Positions 55,219 through 64,000 of a stretch of 64,000 nucleotides of DNA are shown here, piece by piece (positions within the stretch are counted from its first letter, which is position 1; the number at the start of each line of letters is the position of its first letter). The notes under the pieces are model-generated. The model saw only the letters and a program-made list of their open reading frames with translations. It made no database searches and was not told the DNA's origin. The DNA is taken from positions 7,501-71,500 of the forward strand of contig NZ_SNYW01000014.1 of assembly GCF_004363235.1 (NCBI RefSeq). The letters are read 5' to 3'. This DNA is from Dongia mobilis (GTDB lineage: Bacteria; Pseudomonadota; Alphaproteobacteria; Dongiales; Dongiaceae). Made by a program: the position numbers and the translations under genes.

Positions 55219-55869
55219 TCACGCCGCCGCGCGGCGCAGGTCTTCCACCAGGCCGCCGATCTCGCGCGGGAACGTCTTCATCGCGGTGCGGTTGACGATC
55301 AGCCGCGACGTCACCTCGGCGATCTTCTCGATCTCGACCAGGTTGTTGGCGCGCAGCGTGGCACCGGAAGAGACCAGATCGACAATTCGCCGGCAGAGAC
55401 CCAGGGTCGGGGCCAGTTCCATGGCGCCGGACAGCTTGATGCATTCGGCCTGCACGCCGCGGGCGGCGAAATGCGCCCGCGTCACATTGGGATACTTCGT
55501 GGCGACGCGGATATGGGACCAGCGGCTGGGATCGTCGCTGGCCGAGAGCTCGGCCGGCTCGGCCACCGACAGACGGCAATGGCCGATATTGAGGTCGACC
55601 GGGGCATAGATCTCGGGATAGTCGAACTCCAGCAGTACGTCGTTGCCGGCAACGCCAAGCTGTGCCGCGCCGAACGCCACGAAGGTGGCGACGTCGAATG
55701 AACGCACGCGGATGATCTCGAGATCAGGGCGGTTGGTCCGGAATCGCAGCGCCCGCGAGTTCTCGTCGGCGAATTCGGCCTCCGGCTCGATGCCCGCCTT
55801 GCGCAGGACCGGCAGCACTTCCTTCAGGATGCGGCCCTTCGGCAGGGCCAGAACGAAGACCTCCGGCAT
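55219..55869 (-). CDS. hisG: ATP phosphoribosyltransferase, short form
   Basis: First enzyme of histidine synthesis, 216 residues, the short form that normally needs His[32 protein letters not shown] and the PRPP-binding loop [17 protein letters not shown] are present. The ATG at 55869 is 2 bases after the DUF2948 stop. hisZ is not in the window, and hisD is absent from its common place directly downstream. Confidence 0.93.
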   Translation of the reverse strand: MPEVFVLALPKGRILKEVLPVLRKAGIEPEAEFADENSRALRFRTNRPDLEIIRVRSFDVATFVAFGAAQLGVAGNDVLLEFDYPEIYAPVDLNIGHCRLSVAEPAELSASDDPSRWSHIRVATKYPNVTRAHFAARGVQAECIKLSGAMELAPTLGLCRRIVDLVSSGATLRANNLVEIEKIAEVTSRLIVNRTAMKTFPREIGGLVEDLRRAAA

Positions 55870-55871
55870 GA

Positions 55872-56381
55872 TCAGGAACCTGCCCGGCCCAATTGATGAT
55901 CGGGGCGCCACTGAGTCGGCCAGCCCTCGCCCATATCCTTAAGGTAGACACTAAGTTCGTCTACCGTCAGCTGGATCATGCCGCCGCCGGAGAATAGCAG
56001 GGTCAGCTGCCCGTCATCGAACTGCATGGTCAGTAGCGACAGGAAGGCGCCGCGCTTCTTGAGGTCGATACCGCGGCTGCGCACCGAACTGACCAGATCG
56101 ACACAAAGCCCGCAATGGATGCGCTGCTCGGTATCGTGATAGTCGTCGGCATCGTGGAAACTGGCGTCATCCCCCTTCTGCGGCGACCGGCGCTGGCCGG
56201 TCTCGGCATTGCGCTCCCAGCGAAAGCGGTTGAGCAGCATGATGAAGCGGTTTTCCTGCGCGAGGTAGCGGATTTCCGACAACGGCACCAGCGCGTCCTG
56301 GAGGCAGGCCGCGATGACGGCCAGATCGTCCCGGTCCTTCGCCATTACGCGGAAATCTGTGACGGTCCCGCCAGACATCAT
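55872..56381 (-). CDS. DUF2948 family protein
   Basis: A 169-residue protein of unknown function that regularly sits between murA and hisG/hisD in alphaproteobacteria. [18 protein letters not shown] and [36 protein letters not shown] define it. Two tandem ATGs (56381, 56378) are possible starts. It begins 1 base after the murA stop. Confidence 0.85.
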   Translation of the reverse strand: MMSGGTVTDFRVMAKDRDDLAVIAACLQDALVPLSEIRYLAQENRFIMLLNRFRWERNAETGQRRSPQKGDDASFHDADDYHDTEQRIHCGLCVDLVSSVRSRGIDLKKRGAFLSLLTMQFDDGQLTLLFSGGGMIQLTVDELSVYLKDMGEGWPTQWRPDHQLGRAGS

Positions 56382-56382
56382 T

Positions 56383-57666
56383 CTACTCCGCCGCGCCGTC
56401 ACTGAGGCGCTCGATCTCGGCACCGCAATTGGAGAGCTTCGCGGTCAACTTCTCGTAGCCGCGATCGAGATGGTAGATCCGGTTGAGGAAGGTATCCCCC
56501 TCGGCGGCGAGGCCGGCTAGCACCAGCGAAACGCTGGCTCGGAGATCGGTCGCCATGACCGGCGCGCCGGTCAGCTTCTTCACCCCGCGCACCATGGCCG
56601 AGGCGCCGTGCACATTGATGCTGGCCCCCATGCGCGCCAGTTCCGGCACGTGCATGAACCGGTTCTCGAAGATCGTCTCGGTAATCATCGAAGCGCCGTC
56701 TGCGGTCGTCATCAGCGCCATCATCTGGGCCTGCAGATCGGTCGGAAAACCCGGGAACGGCTCCGTCATGACGTCGACGCCGGTCAGCGCGCCGTTGGTC
56801 CGCTTGACCAGCACGCCTTGTGCCGTTTCGGACAGCGACACACCTGCTTGAGTCAGGACAGCGGCCGCCGCCCCGATCAGTTCATGGTGCAGGCCGACAA
56901 GTTCCACCTCGCCACCGGTGATCGCCGCGGCCATGGCATAGGTTCCGGCCTCGATCCGGTCGGCGACCACGCGGTGCGTGCAGCCCTGCAGGCGCTCGAC
57001 CCCGGTCACCTTGAGATGGTCGGTGCCGAGGCCCTCGATCCTGGCCCCCATGGCGTTGAGGCATTGCGCCAGGTCGGTTATCTCGGGCTCGCGCGCCGCG
57101 TTGATCAGGTGTGTTTCCCCTTCGGCGAGTGTCGCCGCCATCAACAGGTTTTCGGTGGCACCCACCGACACCTTGGGGAAGGTGACCTCGGCCCCACGCA
57201 ATCCGTTGGGCGCCTTCGCCAGGATATAGCCGGAATCGAGTTCGATCTCGGCGCCGAGCTGCTGCAATCCCTTGATGTGGAGATCGACCGGCCGCGTGCC
57301 GATGGCACAACCGCCCGGCAGCGACACCTTGGCCTGGCGGTGCCGCGCCACCAGCGGCCCGAGGACCAGCACCGATGCGCGCATCTTGCGCACGAGGTCG
57401 TATGGCGCGGTCGTGTCGCTGAGCGATTTCGCGGAGAGGATGACAGAGCGTTCCTTGAGCGACTGCCGGGTCGTCACCTCGATGCCAAGATGCGTCAGCA
57501 GATTGGTCATCGTCGTGATGTCGGCAAGGTCGGGCACATTGTCGAGGCGCACGTCTTCGTCGGTCAGGAGGCAGGTCGCCATCAGCGGCAGGGCCGCGTT
57601 CTTGGCCCCGCTGATCCTGATCTGGCCGTTGAGCTGGCGCCCGCCCCGAATGCGAATGCGATCCAT
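56383..57666 (-). CDS. murA: UDP-N-acetylglucosamine 1-carboxyvinyltransferase
   Basis: First committed enzyme of peptidoglycan synthesis, 427 residues. The catalytic Cys, target of fosfomycin, is in [46 protein letters not shown] and [16 protein letters not shown] are standard. It leads the run murA, DUF2948, hisG, UPF0262, phosphatase. Confidence 0.97.
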   Translation of the reverse strand: MDRIRIRGGRQLNGQIRISGAKNAALPLMATCLLTDEDVRLDNVPDLADITTMTNLLTHLGIEVTTRQSLKERSVILSAKSLSDTTAPYDLVRKMRASVLVLGPLVARHRQAKVSLPGGCAIGTRPVDLHIKGLQQLGAEIELDSGYILAKAPNGLRGAEVTFPKVSVGATENLLMAATLAEGETHLINAAREPEITDLAQCLNAMGARIEGLGTDHLKVTGVERLQGCTHRVVADRIEAGTYAMAAAITGGEVELVGLHHELIGAAAAVLTQAGVSLSETAQGVLVKRTNGALTGVDVMTEPFPGFPTDLQAQMMALMTTADGASMITETIFENRFMHVPELARMGASINVHGASAMVRGVKKLTGAPVMATDLRASVSLVLAGLAAEGDTFLNRIYHLDRGYEKLTAKLSNCGAEIERLSDGAAE

Positions 57667-57684
57667 GCGGTCAGTTCCCCATGT

Positions 57685-58239
57685 TCACAGTCGCGGCAGG
57701 GTCACGCCGCGCTGACCCATGTATTTCCCGGCGCGGTCCTTGTACGACGTCTCGCAGGCGCCCTCGCCCTTCAGGAACAGGAACTGGCAGGCTCCTTCAT
57801 TGGCATAGATCTTCGCCGGCAGCGGCGTGGTGTTGGAGAACTCCAGCGTGACATGTCCTTCCCATTCCGGCTCCAGCGGCGTCACGTTGACGATGATCCC
57901 GCAGCGCGCATAGGTCGACTTGCCGAGGCAGATCACCAGCACGTCGCGGGGGACACGAAAATACTCAACCGTGCGCGCAAGCGCGAAGGAATTGGGCGGG
58001 ATGATGCAGACATCGGTGTCCCGGTCGACAAAGCTCTTCGGGTTGAATTCCTTCGGGTCGACAATGGCGGAATCCACGTTGGTGAAGATCTTGAACTCAC
58101 GCGAGACGCGGGCGTCGTAGCCATAGGACGAGACGCCATAGGAGATGACGCCGTCGCGCTTCTGGCTTTCGACGAACGGTTCGATCATGCCATGCTTTTG
58201 CGACATCTCGCGGATCCAGGTATCTGGCATGATCGACAT
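57685..58239 (-). CDS. dcd: dCTP deaminase
   Basis: A 184-residue enzyme making dUTP from d[55 protein letters not shown] (catalytic Glu and Arg/Ser in the family) and the C-terminal [13 protein letters not shown] are conserved. The start [12 protein letters not shown] is typical. It is 18 bases upstream of murA, same direction. Confidence 0.96.
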   Translation of the reverse strand: MSIMPDTWIREMSQKHGMIEPFVESQKRDGVISYGVSSYGYDARVSREFKIFTNVDSAIVDPKEFNPKSFVDRDTDVCIIPPNSFALARTVEYFRVPRDVLVICLGKSTYARCGIIVNVTPLEPEWEGHVTLEFSNTTPLPAKIYANEGACQFLFLKGEGACETSYKDRAGKYMGQRGVTLPRL

Positions 58240-58405
58240 TTGGCGGCGGGTCCCTTCGGTTCTCGGTCGGTGGTTCGAAATGGTGCTGAATCGTGGTCCG
58301 GCGACCTGATCCAGGGACGGCCCAGGCGGGCCGCCCGATCGCGCCGTTTGTATCGGAAGCCCCCCCTTGCCTCAAGAACTAGGTCGCCCCAAGACCTAGC
58401 ATGTC

Positions 58406-58609
58406 TCAGGCGGAGTCGCCCGGGTCGTCATCGGCGGCGACCCTGGCCGCGGCGCGACCGCGCTGCTGTTCCTTGCGGCGGCGCAGATTGGCCCGCAGGG
58501 CCGCTGCCTGGCGCTCCTGCTTCCGAAGCTGAGCCCGGCGACCGGATTCGGCCAAATCCGGCCCGGCCGGGGCCTTGTCGGCCGGGCGCGCGTCCTTCTT
58601 GTCCTGCAT
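58406..58609 (-). CDS. small basic protein of unknown function
   Basis: A 67-residue, highly charged protein: MQDKKDARPADKAPAG, then an Arg/Lys-rich helix RRAQLRKQERQAAALRANLR and an acidic end. A ribosome-binding site GGGGGGATCGAGG precedes the ATG. Similar short Arg-rich proteins occur near murA or tRNA genes in alphaproteobacteria, but I know no function. Nucleic acid binding is possible. Confidence 0.6.
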   Translation of the reverse strand: MQDKKDARPADKAPAGPDLAESGRRAQLRKQERQAAALRANLRRRKEQQRGRAAARVAADDDPGDSA

Positions 58610-58807
58610 CCTCGATCCCCCCGCGCCACGGGCGCCGAGGCAAGCGTCAACGCCCTGAATTTCAAACATTTAATTACGGCCAAATTGGGGTCCGGCCAAG
58701 GTCTTTTGTGGCTACCGCGAAGGCGGCAATCAAGCCTTGCCATCCCCCGCCCCTTCTGGCATGTTCCGCGCCGCTTCAGAGGGGGCCGCGCTGCGCCCCA
58801 CCCGGTT

Positions 58808-58882
58808 GCCGCCGTAGCTCAGGGGTAGAGCACGTCCTTGGTAAGGACGGGGTCGGATGTTCGATTCATCTCGGCGGCACCA
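58808..58882 (+). tRNA. tRNA-Thr (GGT)
   Basis: Seventy-five bases forming a cloverleaf. The acceptor stem GCCGCCG pairs with CGGCGGC, the D arm is GCTCAGGGGTAGAGC, the anticodon arm is CGTCCTTGGTAAGGACG with anticodon GGT, and the T arm contains TGTTCGATTCA. The 3' CCA is encoded. Confidence 0.96.
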
Positions 58883-58894
58883 TTTTCCCTAACT

Positions 58895-59503
58895 TCACGT
58901 GTAGTCGCCGGTCGGTATTGCGTCTCTCGGACCGAGATGCAGGGCGAGGATGCTGTCCATTTGCCGCCTGGCCTCGGCAAGGTCGAGGCCGTCCTGGTTG
59001 AGCCCAAAACGGAGCCACAACCCGTCGATCATGGCGGTGATGCCGATGACCGCAGCCTCGCGCCTTTCCGGCGCCAGCAGATGGCGCAGGGCGGAGAGCA
59101 AATTGCTGCGCATGCGGGCATGAATCGCCCGCTGGATGCGCGCAAATTCGCGATTCCGCGGCACCTCGGCACAAAGCGACAGCCAGGCATTGCAGATCTC
59201 CGGCTTGAAGAAATCCGGCGAGAAATTGCCGGCAATGATGGCGTCCAGCCTTCCGCGAGGCGTGCTGGCCTGGTTCATGCGGGAAATCACCTCATCGCGC
59301 AGCATGCTGTTGGCGCGGCGCATGACGGCTTCGAGCAGCGCATCCTTGCCGCCGAAATAGTGCACGACAATGCCCTTCGACATGCCTGCCCGCTCGGCCA
59401 CCTTGGCAAGCGTCGTTCCGGCGATACCCTCCTCCTGCAGGATCTCGTAGGCGGCAGCGGCCAGTTCCTGGCGGCGCAATTGTTCGATGCTGAGACGCGG
59501 CAC
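58895..59503 (-). CDS. betI: TetR-family repressor BetI
   Basis: A 202-residue TetR-type regulator that in characterised bacteria senses choline and represses glycine-betaine genes. The helix-turn-helix is in GTTLAKVAERAGMSKGIVVH, followed by YFGGKDALLEAVM. The ligand domain with NAWLSLCAEVPRN and IDGLWLRFGLN is typical of BetI. It is divergent from choX across an operator-like region. No betA or betB is next to it. Confidence 0.88.
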   Translation of the reverse strand: MPRLSIEQLRRQELAAAAYEILQEEGIAGTTLAKVAERAGMSKGIVVHYFGGKDALLEAVMRRANSMLRDEVISRMNQASTPRGRLDAIIAGNFSPDFFKPEICNAWLSLCAEVPRNREFARIQRAIHARMRSNLLSALRHLLAPERREAAVIGITAMIDGLWLRFGLNQDGLDLAEARRQMDSILALHLGPRDAIPTGDYT

Positions 59504-59540
59504 GCGGTCCCTCCCTTTCGGCCGCCATTATGACTGGCTC

Positions 59541-59603
59541 TTGCCGGTATTGTCCAGTTGGTCTATAAATTGACCACAGGGATAATAAACAGACCAAACG
59601 GTC
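59541..59603 (+). promoter_or_regulatory. choX promoter overlapped by probable BetI operators
   Basis: TTGCCG, 17 bases, TATAAA (59564-59569) forms a sigma-70-type promoter toward choX. The -10 lies inside an inverted repeat TGGTC-N8-GACCA (59559-59576), and a second one, GACC-AAAC-GGTC, lies at 59592-59603. A repressor bound there would block choX and probably betI itself. Confidence 0.6.
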
Positions 59604-59645
59604 AACGATCCATGCGACGGCATGGTACCTGAAGGGAGACGCAAT

Positions 59646-60584
59646 ATGTCGAGACTGCGCGTGATTGCCGGCCTTGCCGGAGCATCGATGTGCATCGCAA
59701 TTCCCGCAGTCGCCGACGAGCCGGATTCCTGCACCACCGTCAGATTGGCGGAGCCCGGCTGGAACGACCTCGCCTTTACCACCGGCGTTGCCGAAGTCCT
59801 GCTCCAGGGCCTCGGTTATCAGACGCAGTCCACATTGCTCGGCCTCGACGTGATCTATCAGGGGCTCAAGAACAAGGATCTCGATGTCTTCATGGGATAT
59901 TGGGACCCGGCCATGGTGACCTATTACGAGGCCTACAAGGCCGACGGCTCGGTCGAAACCGTGCAGCAGAACCTGACCGGCGCCAAATACACCTTTGCGG
60001 TGCCGCAATATGTTCACGACGCCGGAATCCGCGACATCGCCGACCTCGCCGCCCATGCCGACAAGTTCGAGCGGAAGATGTACGGAATCGAGCCCGGTTC
60101 CAACCAATTGATGTTCGACATCGTCAACGACCCGGCGTTCAAGCTGGACGGATGGGAAGTGGTCGAATCGAGCGAACAGGGCATGCTGGCCCAGGTCGAA
60201 AAGGCGGTGCGCAACCAGCAATGGATCGTGTTCCAGGGCTGGGCACCGCACCCCATGAACACGGATTTCAAGATCGCCTATCTGACCGGGGGCGACGCCT
60301 ATTACGGGCCTGATTTCGGAGCCGCCACGGTGCATACCCAGGTCCGTCAGGGCTATCTGGAGGAATGCCCGAACGTTGCCCAACTGCTGGGCAACGTCAC
60401 CTTCGAACTCGATTTCGAGAACCAGGGCATGGGCTACCTGATCCGCGACAACCTGAGCGGGATCGATGCGGCCAGGAAGGCATTGCGCGAGAACCCGCAC
60501 TATCTTGATGCCTGGCTCAGCGGCGTAAAGGCTCGGGATGGGGCCGAGGGACTGGGTGCCGTCCGGGCCTCGCTGGGTCTGTAG
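59646..60584 (+). CDS. choX: choline ABC transporter substrate-binding protein ChoX
   Basis: Periplasmic binding protein, 312 residues, signal peptide ending near AVADE. The mature part has TVRLAEPGWNDLAFT, DVFMGYWDPAMVTYY, the aromatic residues of the choline box, and NQQWIVFQGWAPHPMN, as in ChoX of rhizobia. The ATG at 59646 follows GAAGGGAG. The choW and choV genes do not follow; the next gene is an unrelated PAS protein, so the permease and ATPase must be encoded elsewhere. Confidence 0.9.
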   Translation: MSRLRVIAGLAGASMCIAIPAVADEPDSCTTVRLAEPGWNDLAFTTGVAEVLLQGLGYQTQSTLLGLDVIYQGLKNKDLDVFMGYWDPAMVTYYEAYKADGSVETVQQNLTGAKYTFAVPQYVHDAGIRDIADLAAHADKFERKMYGIEPGSNQLMFDIVNDPAFKLDGWEVVESSEQGMLAQVEKAVRNQQWIVFQGWAPHPMNTDFKIAYLTGGDAYYGPDFGAATVHTQVRQGYLEECPNVAQLLGNVTFELDFENQGMGYLIRDNLSGIDAARKALRENPHYLDAWLSGVKARDGAEGLGAVRASLGL

Positions 60585-60619
60585 CACCGGCCCGGTTGGG
60601 CGCTAAAGACCACAAATTC

Positions 60620-60648
60620 TTGGTTCAACACGATTCCCTGCTTATATT
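60620..60648 (+). promoter_or_regulatory. candidate sigma-70 promoter for the PAS protein gene
   Basis: TTGGTT, 17 bases, TATATT, with the -10 ending 77 bases before the GTG at 60726. It suggests that the PAS gene is transcribed independently of choX. Confidence 0.5.
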
Positions 60649-60725
60649 GGCTCAAGGGAACAGCGCGGGACTGCAGTTCCGCCATGCTGCGGGCCGGCCA
60701 GCCGGCACCGGACAGGAGCCAGATC

Positions 60726-61280
60726 GTGTCACACGCGATGACACCGGTTCTGATCGAGACCGCACCGGTCAGGCGCCTCGCTCAGGGCACGCCTGAATTC
60801 GATGCGGCGATGGGTCAGCCTGAGCACCAGGATCTGTGCGACTTCATGGCCTATTGGGAGTCGAAACGAGAGGGCGGGATACCCGATCGGGCGGCGATCG
60901 ACCCCGTGGAGATTCCAAAACTGCTGCCGAACGTTCTGCTGATCGATGTGATCGGGCAGCCGGCATATGATTTCCACTATCGCCTGCTGGGGACCGCGAT
61001 CGTCGAGGTCGATGGCGTCGATTACCGGGGCTCGAAGCTGAGCGAGATGGTGCCCAGCACAAGCACCTTCCGCCACATCTGGGAGCACCACCTGAATGCC
61101 GCGGCCGGAACCATCGAACTGCGGCAGGATTCGCTGCGCTGGACTCGTGACGACAGCCGGGACCATGTCGACTATCTGATCCTGCTCCTGCCGCTGCGCC
61201 GTGGCGGTGACTCAATCGAGACCCTGTTCGGCTTCATCCACTACCTGATGCACGAACCCAGGCGCCCCTGGGCGCAGTAG
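60726..61280 (+). CDS. PAS-domain protein (PAS_5 type)
   Basis: A 184-residue soluble protein. DFMAYWESKREGGIPDRAAI, FHYRLLGTAIVEVDGVDYRG and LLLPLRRGGDSIETLFGF match the alphaproteobacterial PAS_5 family, with no output domain. Members may sense a small ligand; functions are largely unknown. The GTG at 60726 has AGGAG 8 bases upstream and is preferred to the ATG at 60684. Confidence 0.8.
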   Translation: MSHAMTPVLIETAPVRRLAQGTPEFDAAMGQPEHQDLCDFMAYWESKREGGIPDRAAIDPVEIPKLLPNVLLIDVIGQPAYDFHYRLLGTAIVEVDGVDYRGSKLSEMVPSTSTFRHIWEHHLNAAAGTIELRQDSLRWTRDDSRDHVDYLILLLPLRRGGDSIETLFGFIHYLMHEPRRPWAQ

Positions 61281-61362
61281 CGGCCAGCCGCTTCGCCGCT
61301 CCGGTACTGGCGCGCGCGACCGGAAGCCGATAGAACACGGCTGTCCGCAAGAGGAACATGCC

Positions 61363-62223
61363 ATGAGCTATGACGAGATGCGCCCGCTGCTGGAACGGAT
61401 TGCCGAGGCGCTGGAGCGCCTGGCGCCGACCCGGCAGCACCAGGTCGATTTGGCAGCCGCCGATGCCTTCGTCTGGCATCCCGACACGGCGTGGCTGGAG
61501 CCGGTGCCGGCAGTTTCGAGGGTTCATATCAACCTGCTGCAGGGAATCGACCGCAACAAGGACATCCTGCTGGACAATACCCGGCGCTTTGCCCGGGGAC
61601 TGCCAGCCAACAACGCCCTGCTCTGGGGTGCGCGCGGCACCGGAAAGAGCTCGCTGGTGAAAGCGGTGCATGCCGCGATCAATCAGGATGGCGGCGAACC
61701 CCTGAAACTGATCGAGATCCACCGCGAGGACCTCGTCACCCTGCCCAGGCTCCTGACCCTGCTGCGCGCACGTCCGCATCGCTACGTCATCTTCTGCGAC
61801 GATCTGTCGTTCGATGCCGCCGACGCCAGCTACAAGTCGCTGAAGGCGGTGCTCGAGGGTGGGATCGAGGGGCGGCCGCAAAACGTCCTGTTCTACGCAA
61901 CCTCGAACAGGCGGCACCTGATGCCGCGCGACATGATCGACAACGAACGCTCGACCGCCATCAATCCCTCCGAAGCGGTCGAAGAAAAGGTCTCGCTGTC
62001 GGATCGATTCGGCCTGTGGCTCGGTTTCCATAACTGCGACCAGGAAACCTATTTTGCCATCATCGATGGCTATTGCCGCAGCTTCGGCCTCGACATCTCG
62101 CCGGAAGACGCCCATGCGCAGGCGGTCGAATGGTCGGTAACGCGCGGCGCGCGGTCGGGCCGCGTCGCCTGGCAGTTCATCCAGGACCTTGCCGGACGCC
62201 TCGGCAGGAAAATCGAGCCCTAG
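61363..62223 (+). CDS. DUF815 AAA-type ATP-binding protein
   Basis: A 286-residue P-loop ATPase. Walker A WGARGTGKSSLVKA is near residue 90, Walker B VIFCDDLSFD near 145, and LFYATSNRRHLMPRDM is a sensor-type block; this set defines DUF815. Function is unknown. It starts at the ATG after AAGAGG and overlaps the convergent NlpD-like gene by 4 bases. Confidence 0.88.
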   Translation: MSYDEMRPLLERIAEALERLAPTRQHQVDLAAADAFVWHPDTAWLEPVPAVSRVHINLLQGIDRNKDILLDNTRRFARGLPANNALLWGARGTGKSSLVKAVHAAINQDGGEPLKLIEIHREDLVTLPRLLTLLRARPHRYVIFCDDLSFDAADASYKSLKAVLEGGIEGRPQNVLFYATSNRRHLMPRDMIDNERSTAINPSEAVEEKVSLSDRFGLWLGFHNCDQETYFAIIDGYCRSFGLDISPEDAHAQAVEWSVTRGARSGRVAWQFIQDLAGRLGRKIEP

Positions 62224-63461
62224 ACCCCGCCATCGAGATATTTCAGCGGATCGACCGCCTGTTCGCCCTTGCGGATCTCGAAATGCAGTTGGGGTGAATC
62301 GACGCTGCCGGTAGAACCGACGCGGGCGATCACATCGCCCCGCTTCACCTTGGCACCCTTTTCCACCAGCATCGACTGGTTATGCGCATAGGCGGTGATG
62401 AGCCCGTTCTCGTGCCGCAGCAGGATAAGGTTGCCGAAACCGCGCAGCTGGTTGCCGGCATAGGCCACGGTTCCGTCCGCAGCCGCCATGACCGGGGCGC
62501 CGGCCGGTGCCGCAATATTGATGCCGTCATTGCGCAGCCCGTCCGAGGTGGTGCCGAAACGGGCAATGACCTTGCCCTGCACCGGCCAGGAAAAGCCGGC
62601 CTTGCTCGGGGGGGCGATTGTTGCCGCCGCGGTTTGCGTCGGCGCGGTAGCCGGTGCCGGTTGCGCGACAGGTGCCGGTTGCGCGACAGGTGCCGGCGCC
62701 CCGGTCGCAGCGGCCTGGTTGCGGGATTCTTCATAGGCGCGCTCGGCCGCCTCTTCGGCAGCTGTCAGGTCCGGTTCCAGCGGCACCGCCGTCGATTGGC
62801 TGGTCGATGGGCCTGTGGTGGCACCGGCGGCCGGCAATGTCGCATTGACGGTCCCCGATGGCTGGAAGGGCTTCGCGCCGGGCTGCGCCGCTGCGCCGCC
62901 GGCCACGGCACCCGATGAGGGAAGTGGCGCACTGGTCGAGCCAAGCGGTGCCGCGGTAATTTCACCAGCCGGCGCAGACTCAATCGGCTGCTGCGCCACC
63001 ATGGTCTGCTGCGGTGCCTCGATCGTACTCGGCAGGACCAAACTCTGCCCGATCCGGATGACATAGGGCGGCACCAGATCGTTGAGGTCGACCAGGGCGC
63101 TCTGCGAAACATTGAAACGCTGCGCGATCCCGCTCAGGGTATCGCCCGCCTGCACGACATAGTCCTGCCGCTGGGCTATCTGCAGCCTTTGCCCCGGCTT
63201 CAGGATATAAGGGGGCTGCAGCGCATTGTTGTCGATCAGCGCGCGGATCGGGGTATTGGTACGGGAAGAAACGGTCGCCAGCGTGTCGCCCGAGGCGACG
63301 ATGTAGTCGCCATCGACGATCTGCCCCATCTTCGCATTGGGTGGCGGGACGACGGAATCCCCCGGCAGGCCCAGGCTCGGCGCCGACATGCCACCGCAAC
63401 CGGCAAGCAATCCGCAAGCCAGCAAGGCGGCCGGAAGCCGGCCTTTCCGGAGCCTGCGCAT
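62220..63461 (-). CDS. NlpD-like lipoprotein with LysM repeats and degenerate LytM domain
   Basis: Envelope lipoprotein, 413 residues. Lipobox LLACGLLAGC is at the N-terminus; two LysM domains follow (DYIVASGDTLATVSSRT and DYVVQAGDTLSGIAQRF), then a long Ala/Pro/Gln-rich linker and a C-terminal LytM/M23 domain. The first zinc motif HxGxD reads NDGIN, so two metal ligands are lost, while AYAHN and LHFEIR remain. This is the NlpD pattern: activation of cell-wall amidases rather than cleavage. The ATG at 63461 is 2 bases after the pcm stop, as in pcm-nlpD operons. Confidence 0.9.
   Translation of the reverse strand: MRRLRKGRLPAALLACGLLAGCGGMSAPSLGLPGDSVVPPPNAKMGQIVDGDYIVASGDTLATVSSRTNTPIRALIDNNALQPPYILKPGQRLQIAQRQDYVVQAGDTLSGIAQRFNVSQSALVDLNDLVPPYVIRIGQSLVLPSTIEAPQQTMVAQQPIESAPAGEITAAPLGSTSAPLPSSGAVAGGAAAQPGAKPFQPSGTVNATLPAAGATTGPSTSQSTAVPLEPDLTAAEEAAERAYEESRNQAAATGAPAPVAQPAPVAQPAPATAPTQTAAATIAPPSKAGFSWPVQGKVIARFGTTSDGLRNDGINIAAPAGAPVMAAADGTVAYAGNQLRGFGNLILLRHENGLITAYAHNQSMLVEKGAKVKRGDVIARVGSTGSVDSPQLHFEIRKGEQAVDPLKYLDGGV
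62657..62699 (-). repeat. 18-base direct repeats in the NlpD-like linker
   Basis: Two perfect 18-base units at 62663-62680 and 62681-62698 (the second diverging at the last bases) encode PAPVAQ repeats. They extend the flexible linker between LysM and LytM domains. Confidence 0.65.
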
Positions 63462-63463
63462 CG

Positions 63464-64000
63464 TCAATTCTCCGCCCGCCGCGCTGCCGTGCGCGCTTCG
63501 CCCTCGGGCAAGGCACCAGCCACCAGCGGCACAAAACGCACATCTGCGATGATCTTCGAGGCGAGGCTGCCGTCTTCGTTCTTGACCAGCTTGACCAGAA
63601 CCTGCTCGCCACGTTCGGGGCCGACCGGGATCACCATGATACCACCGATCGCCAGTTGATCCGCCAGCGTCTGCGGGATTTCGGCCGCGGCGGCCGTGAC
63701 GATGATTCGATCGAACGGAGCCTGTTCCGGCCAGCCCTTGCTACCGTCACCGCAACGGCTGGTGATGTTGTGCAGGCGCAGGTGATGAAAGCGCTGCTCG
63801 GCCTCGGCCAGCAACGACTTGTAGCGTTCGATGGTGTAGACCCGACGGCACAGTTTCGACAGCACAGCGGCCTGGTAGCCGGAACCGGTGCCGATTTCGA
63901 GCACCTTGTGGTTCTTTCTCACCTCCAGGGCTTCGGTCATCATCGCCACGATCTGCGGCTGGCTGATGGTCTGGCCATGGCTGATGGGCAGCGCCTGGTC
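63464..64000 (-). CDS. pcm: protein-L-isoaspartate O-methyltransferase, 5' truncated by the window edge
   Basis: SAM-dependent repair methyltransferase for damaged aspartyl residues. The visible 178 codons begin DQALPISHGQTISQPQIVA, the conserved substrate segment, and include the SAM motif VLEIGTGSGYQAAVLS and PFDRIIVTAAA. The N-terminus lies beyond base 64000. It is directly upstream of the NlpD-like gene, a conserved pairing. Confidence 0.95.
   Translation of the reverse strand, partial: DQALPISHGQTISQPQIVAMMTEALEVRKNHKVLEIGTGSGYQAAVLSKLCRRVYTIERYKSLLAEAEQRFHHLRLHNITSRCGDGSKGWPEQAPFDRIIVTAAAAEIPQTLADQLAIGGIMVIPVGPERGEQVLVKLVKNEDGSLASKIIADVRFVPLVAGALPEGEARTAARRAEN

Noticed and set aside
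56608-59001. Plus-strand open frame of about 800 codons across murA, dcd and the tRNA-Thr gene
   Set aside because: It crosses several real genes and a tRNA, which a real coding sequence would not.
1-64000. CRISPR arrays, insertion sequences, phage genes or defence systems
   Set aside because: No regularly spaced repeats, transposase, integrase or terminal inverted repeats were seen; the only repeats are short in-frame ones inside genes.

Overview
This is one contiguous, densely coded, GC-rich stretch of a bacterial chromosome. Gene content points to an alphaproteobacterium, most likely of the Rhodospirillales (inference). The clues are the order yacG / RNase G-type / maf / infA / phosphatase / UPF0262 / hisG / DUF2948 / murA beside a tRNA-Phe, a sigma-E/ChrR pair, a hopanoid locus, a complete cbb3 oxidase operon and BetI/ChoX proteins. 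I see no insertion sequence, prophage, CRISPR array or rRNA. The window opens inside a DEAD-box helicase and closes inside pcm.

Regions. 1-7.2 kb: helicase tail, a Na/Pi cotransporter with a PhoU-like tail, and an ABC importer of the 2-aminoethylphosphonate type (binding protein, ATPase, double permease). 7.4-14.4 kb: a leucyl aminopeptidase, a divergent phosphoenolpyruvate carboxylase and a two-subunit acyl-CoA ligase. The order ligase beta, ligase alpha, PEPC matches mtkA-mtkB-ppc of serine-cycle methylotrophs. 14.8-29.6 kb: a lipoprotein with a CHAP-like domain, then a hopanoid and isoprenoid region (hpnA, an MlaC-like protein, copC, copD, hpnN, hpnM, dxs, ispH, hpnH, hpnG, shc), broken into short units on alternating strands. 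29.7-31.9 kb: an orphan sensor histidine kinase. 31.9-41.7 kb: cbb3 oxidase structural and assembly genes (ccoNOQPGHIS) headed by a DUF2189 gene and a small membrane protein, with a perfect FNR-type palindrome upstream.

41.7-50.7 kb is the most interesting part. A sigma-E/ChrR pair is flanked by two operons that run tail to tail and overlap. One carries a DUF6134 protein, an SDR enzyme and an NTF2-like protein. The other carries a FAD amine-oxidase-like enzyme, DUF1365, a cyclopropane-synthase-like methyltransferase, an MFS transporter and a DUF3833 lipoprotein. Each operon has a near-identical candidate promoter, TGATCC-N18-TAAGAA or TGATCC-N18-TAAAGC, which is the type used by sigma-E of Rhodobacter sphaeroides. 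The arrangement reads as a membrane-lipid response to singlet oxygen.

50.7-64 kb is mostly housekeeping: an acyltransferase, tRNA-Phe, the yacG-to-murA block (with hisD missing from its usual place), dcd, tRNA-Thr, a betI/choX divergent pair without transporter partners, a PAS protein, a DUF815 ATPase, an NlpD-like lipoprotein and pcm. Starts were chosen from ribosome-binding sites and overlaps with neighbours. Functions are family-level inferences from motifs read by eye; no database search was run.
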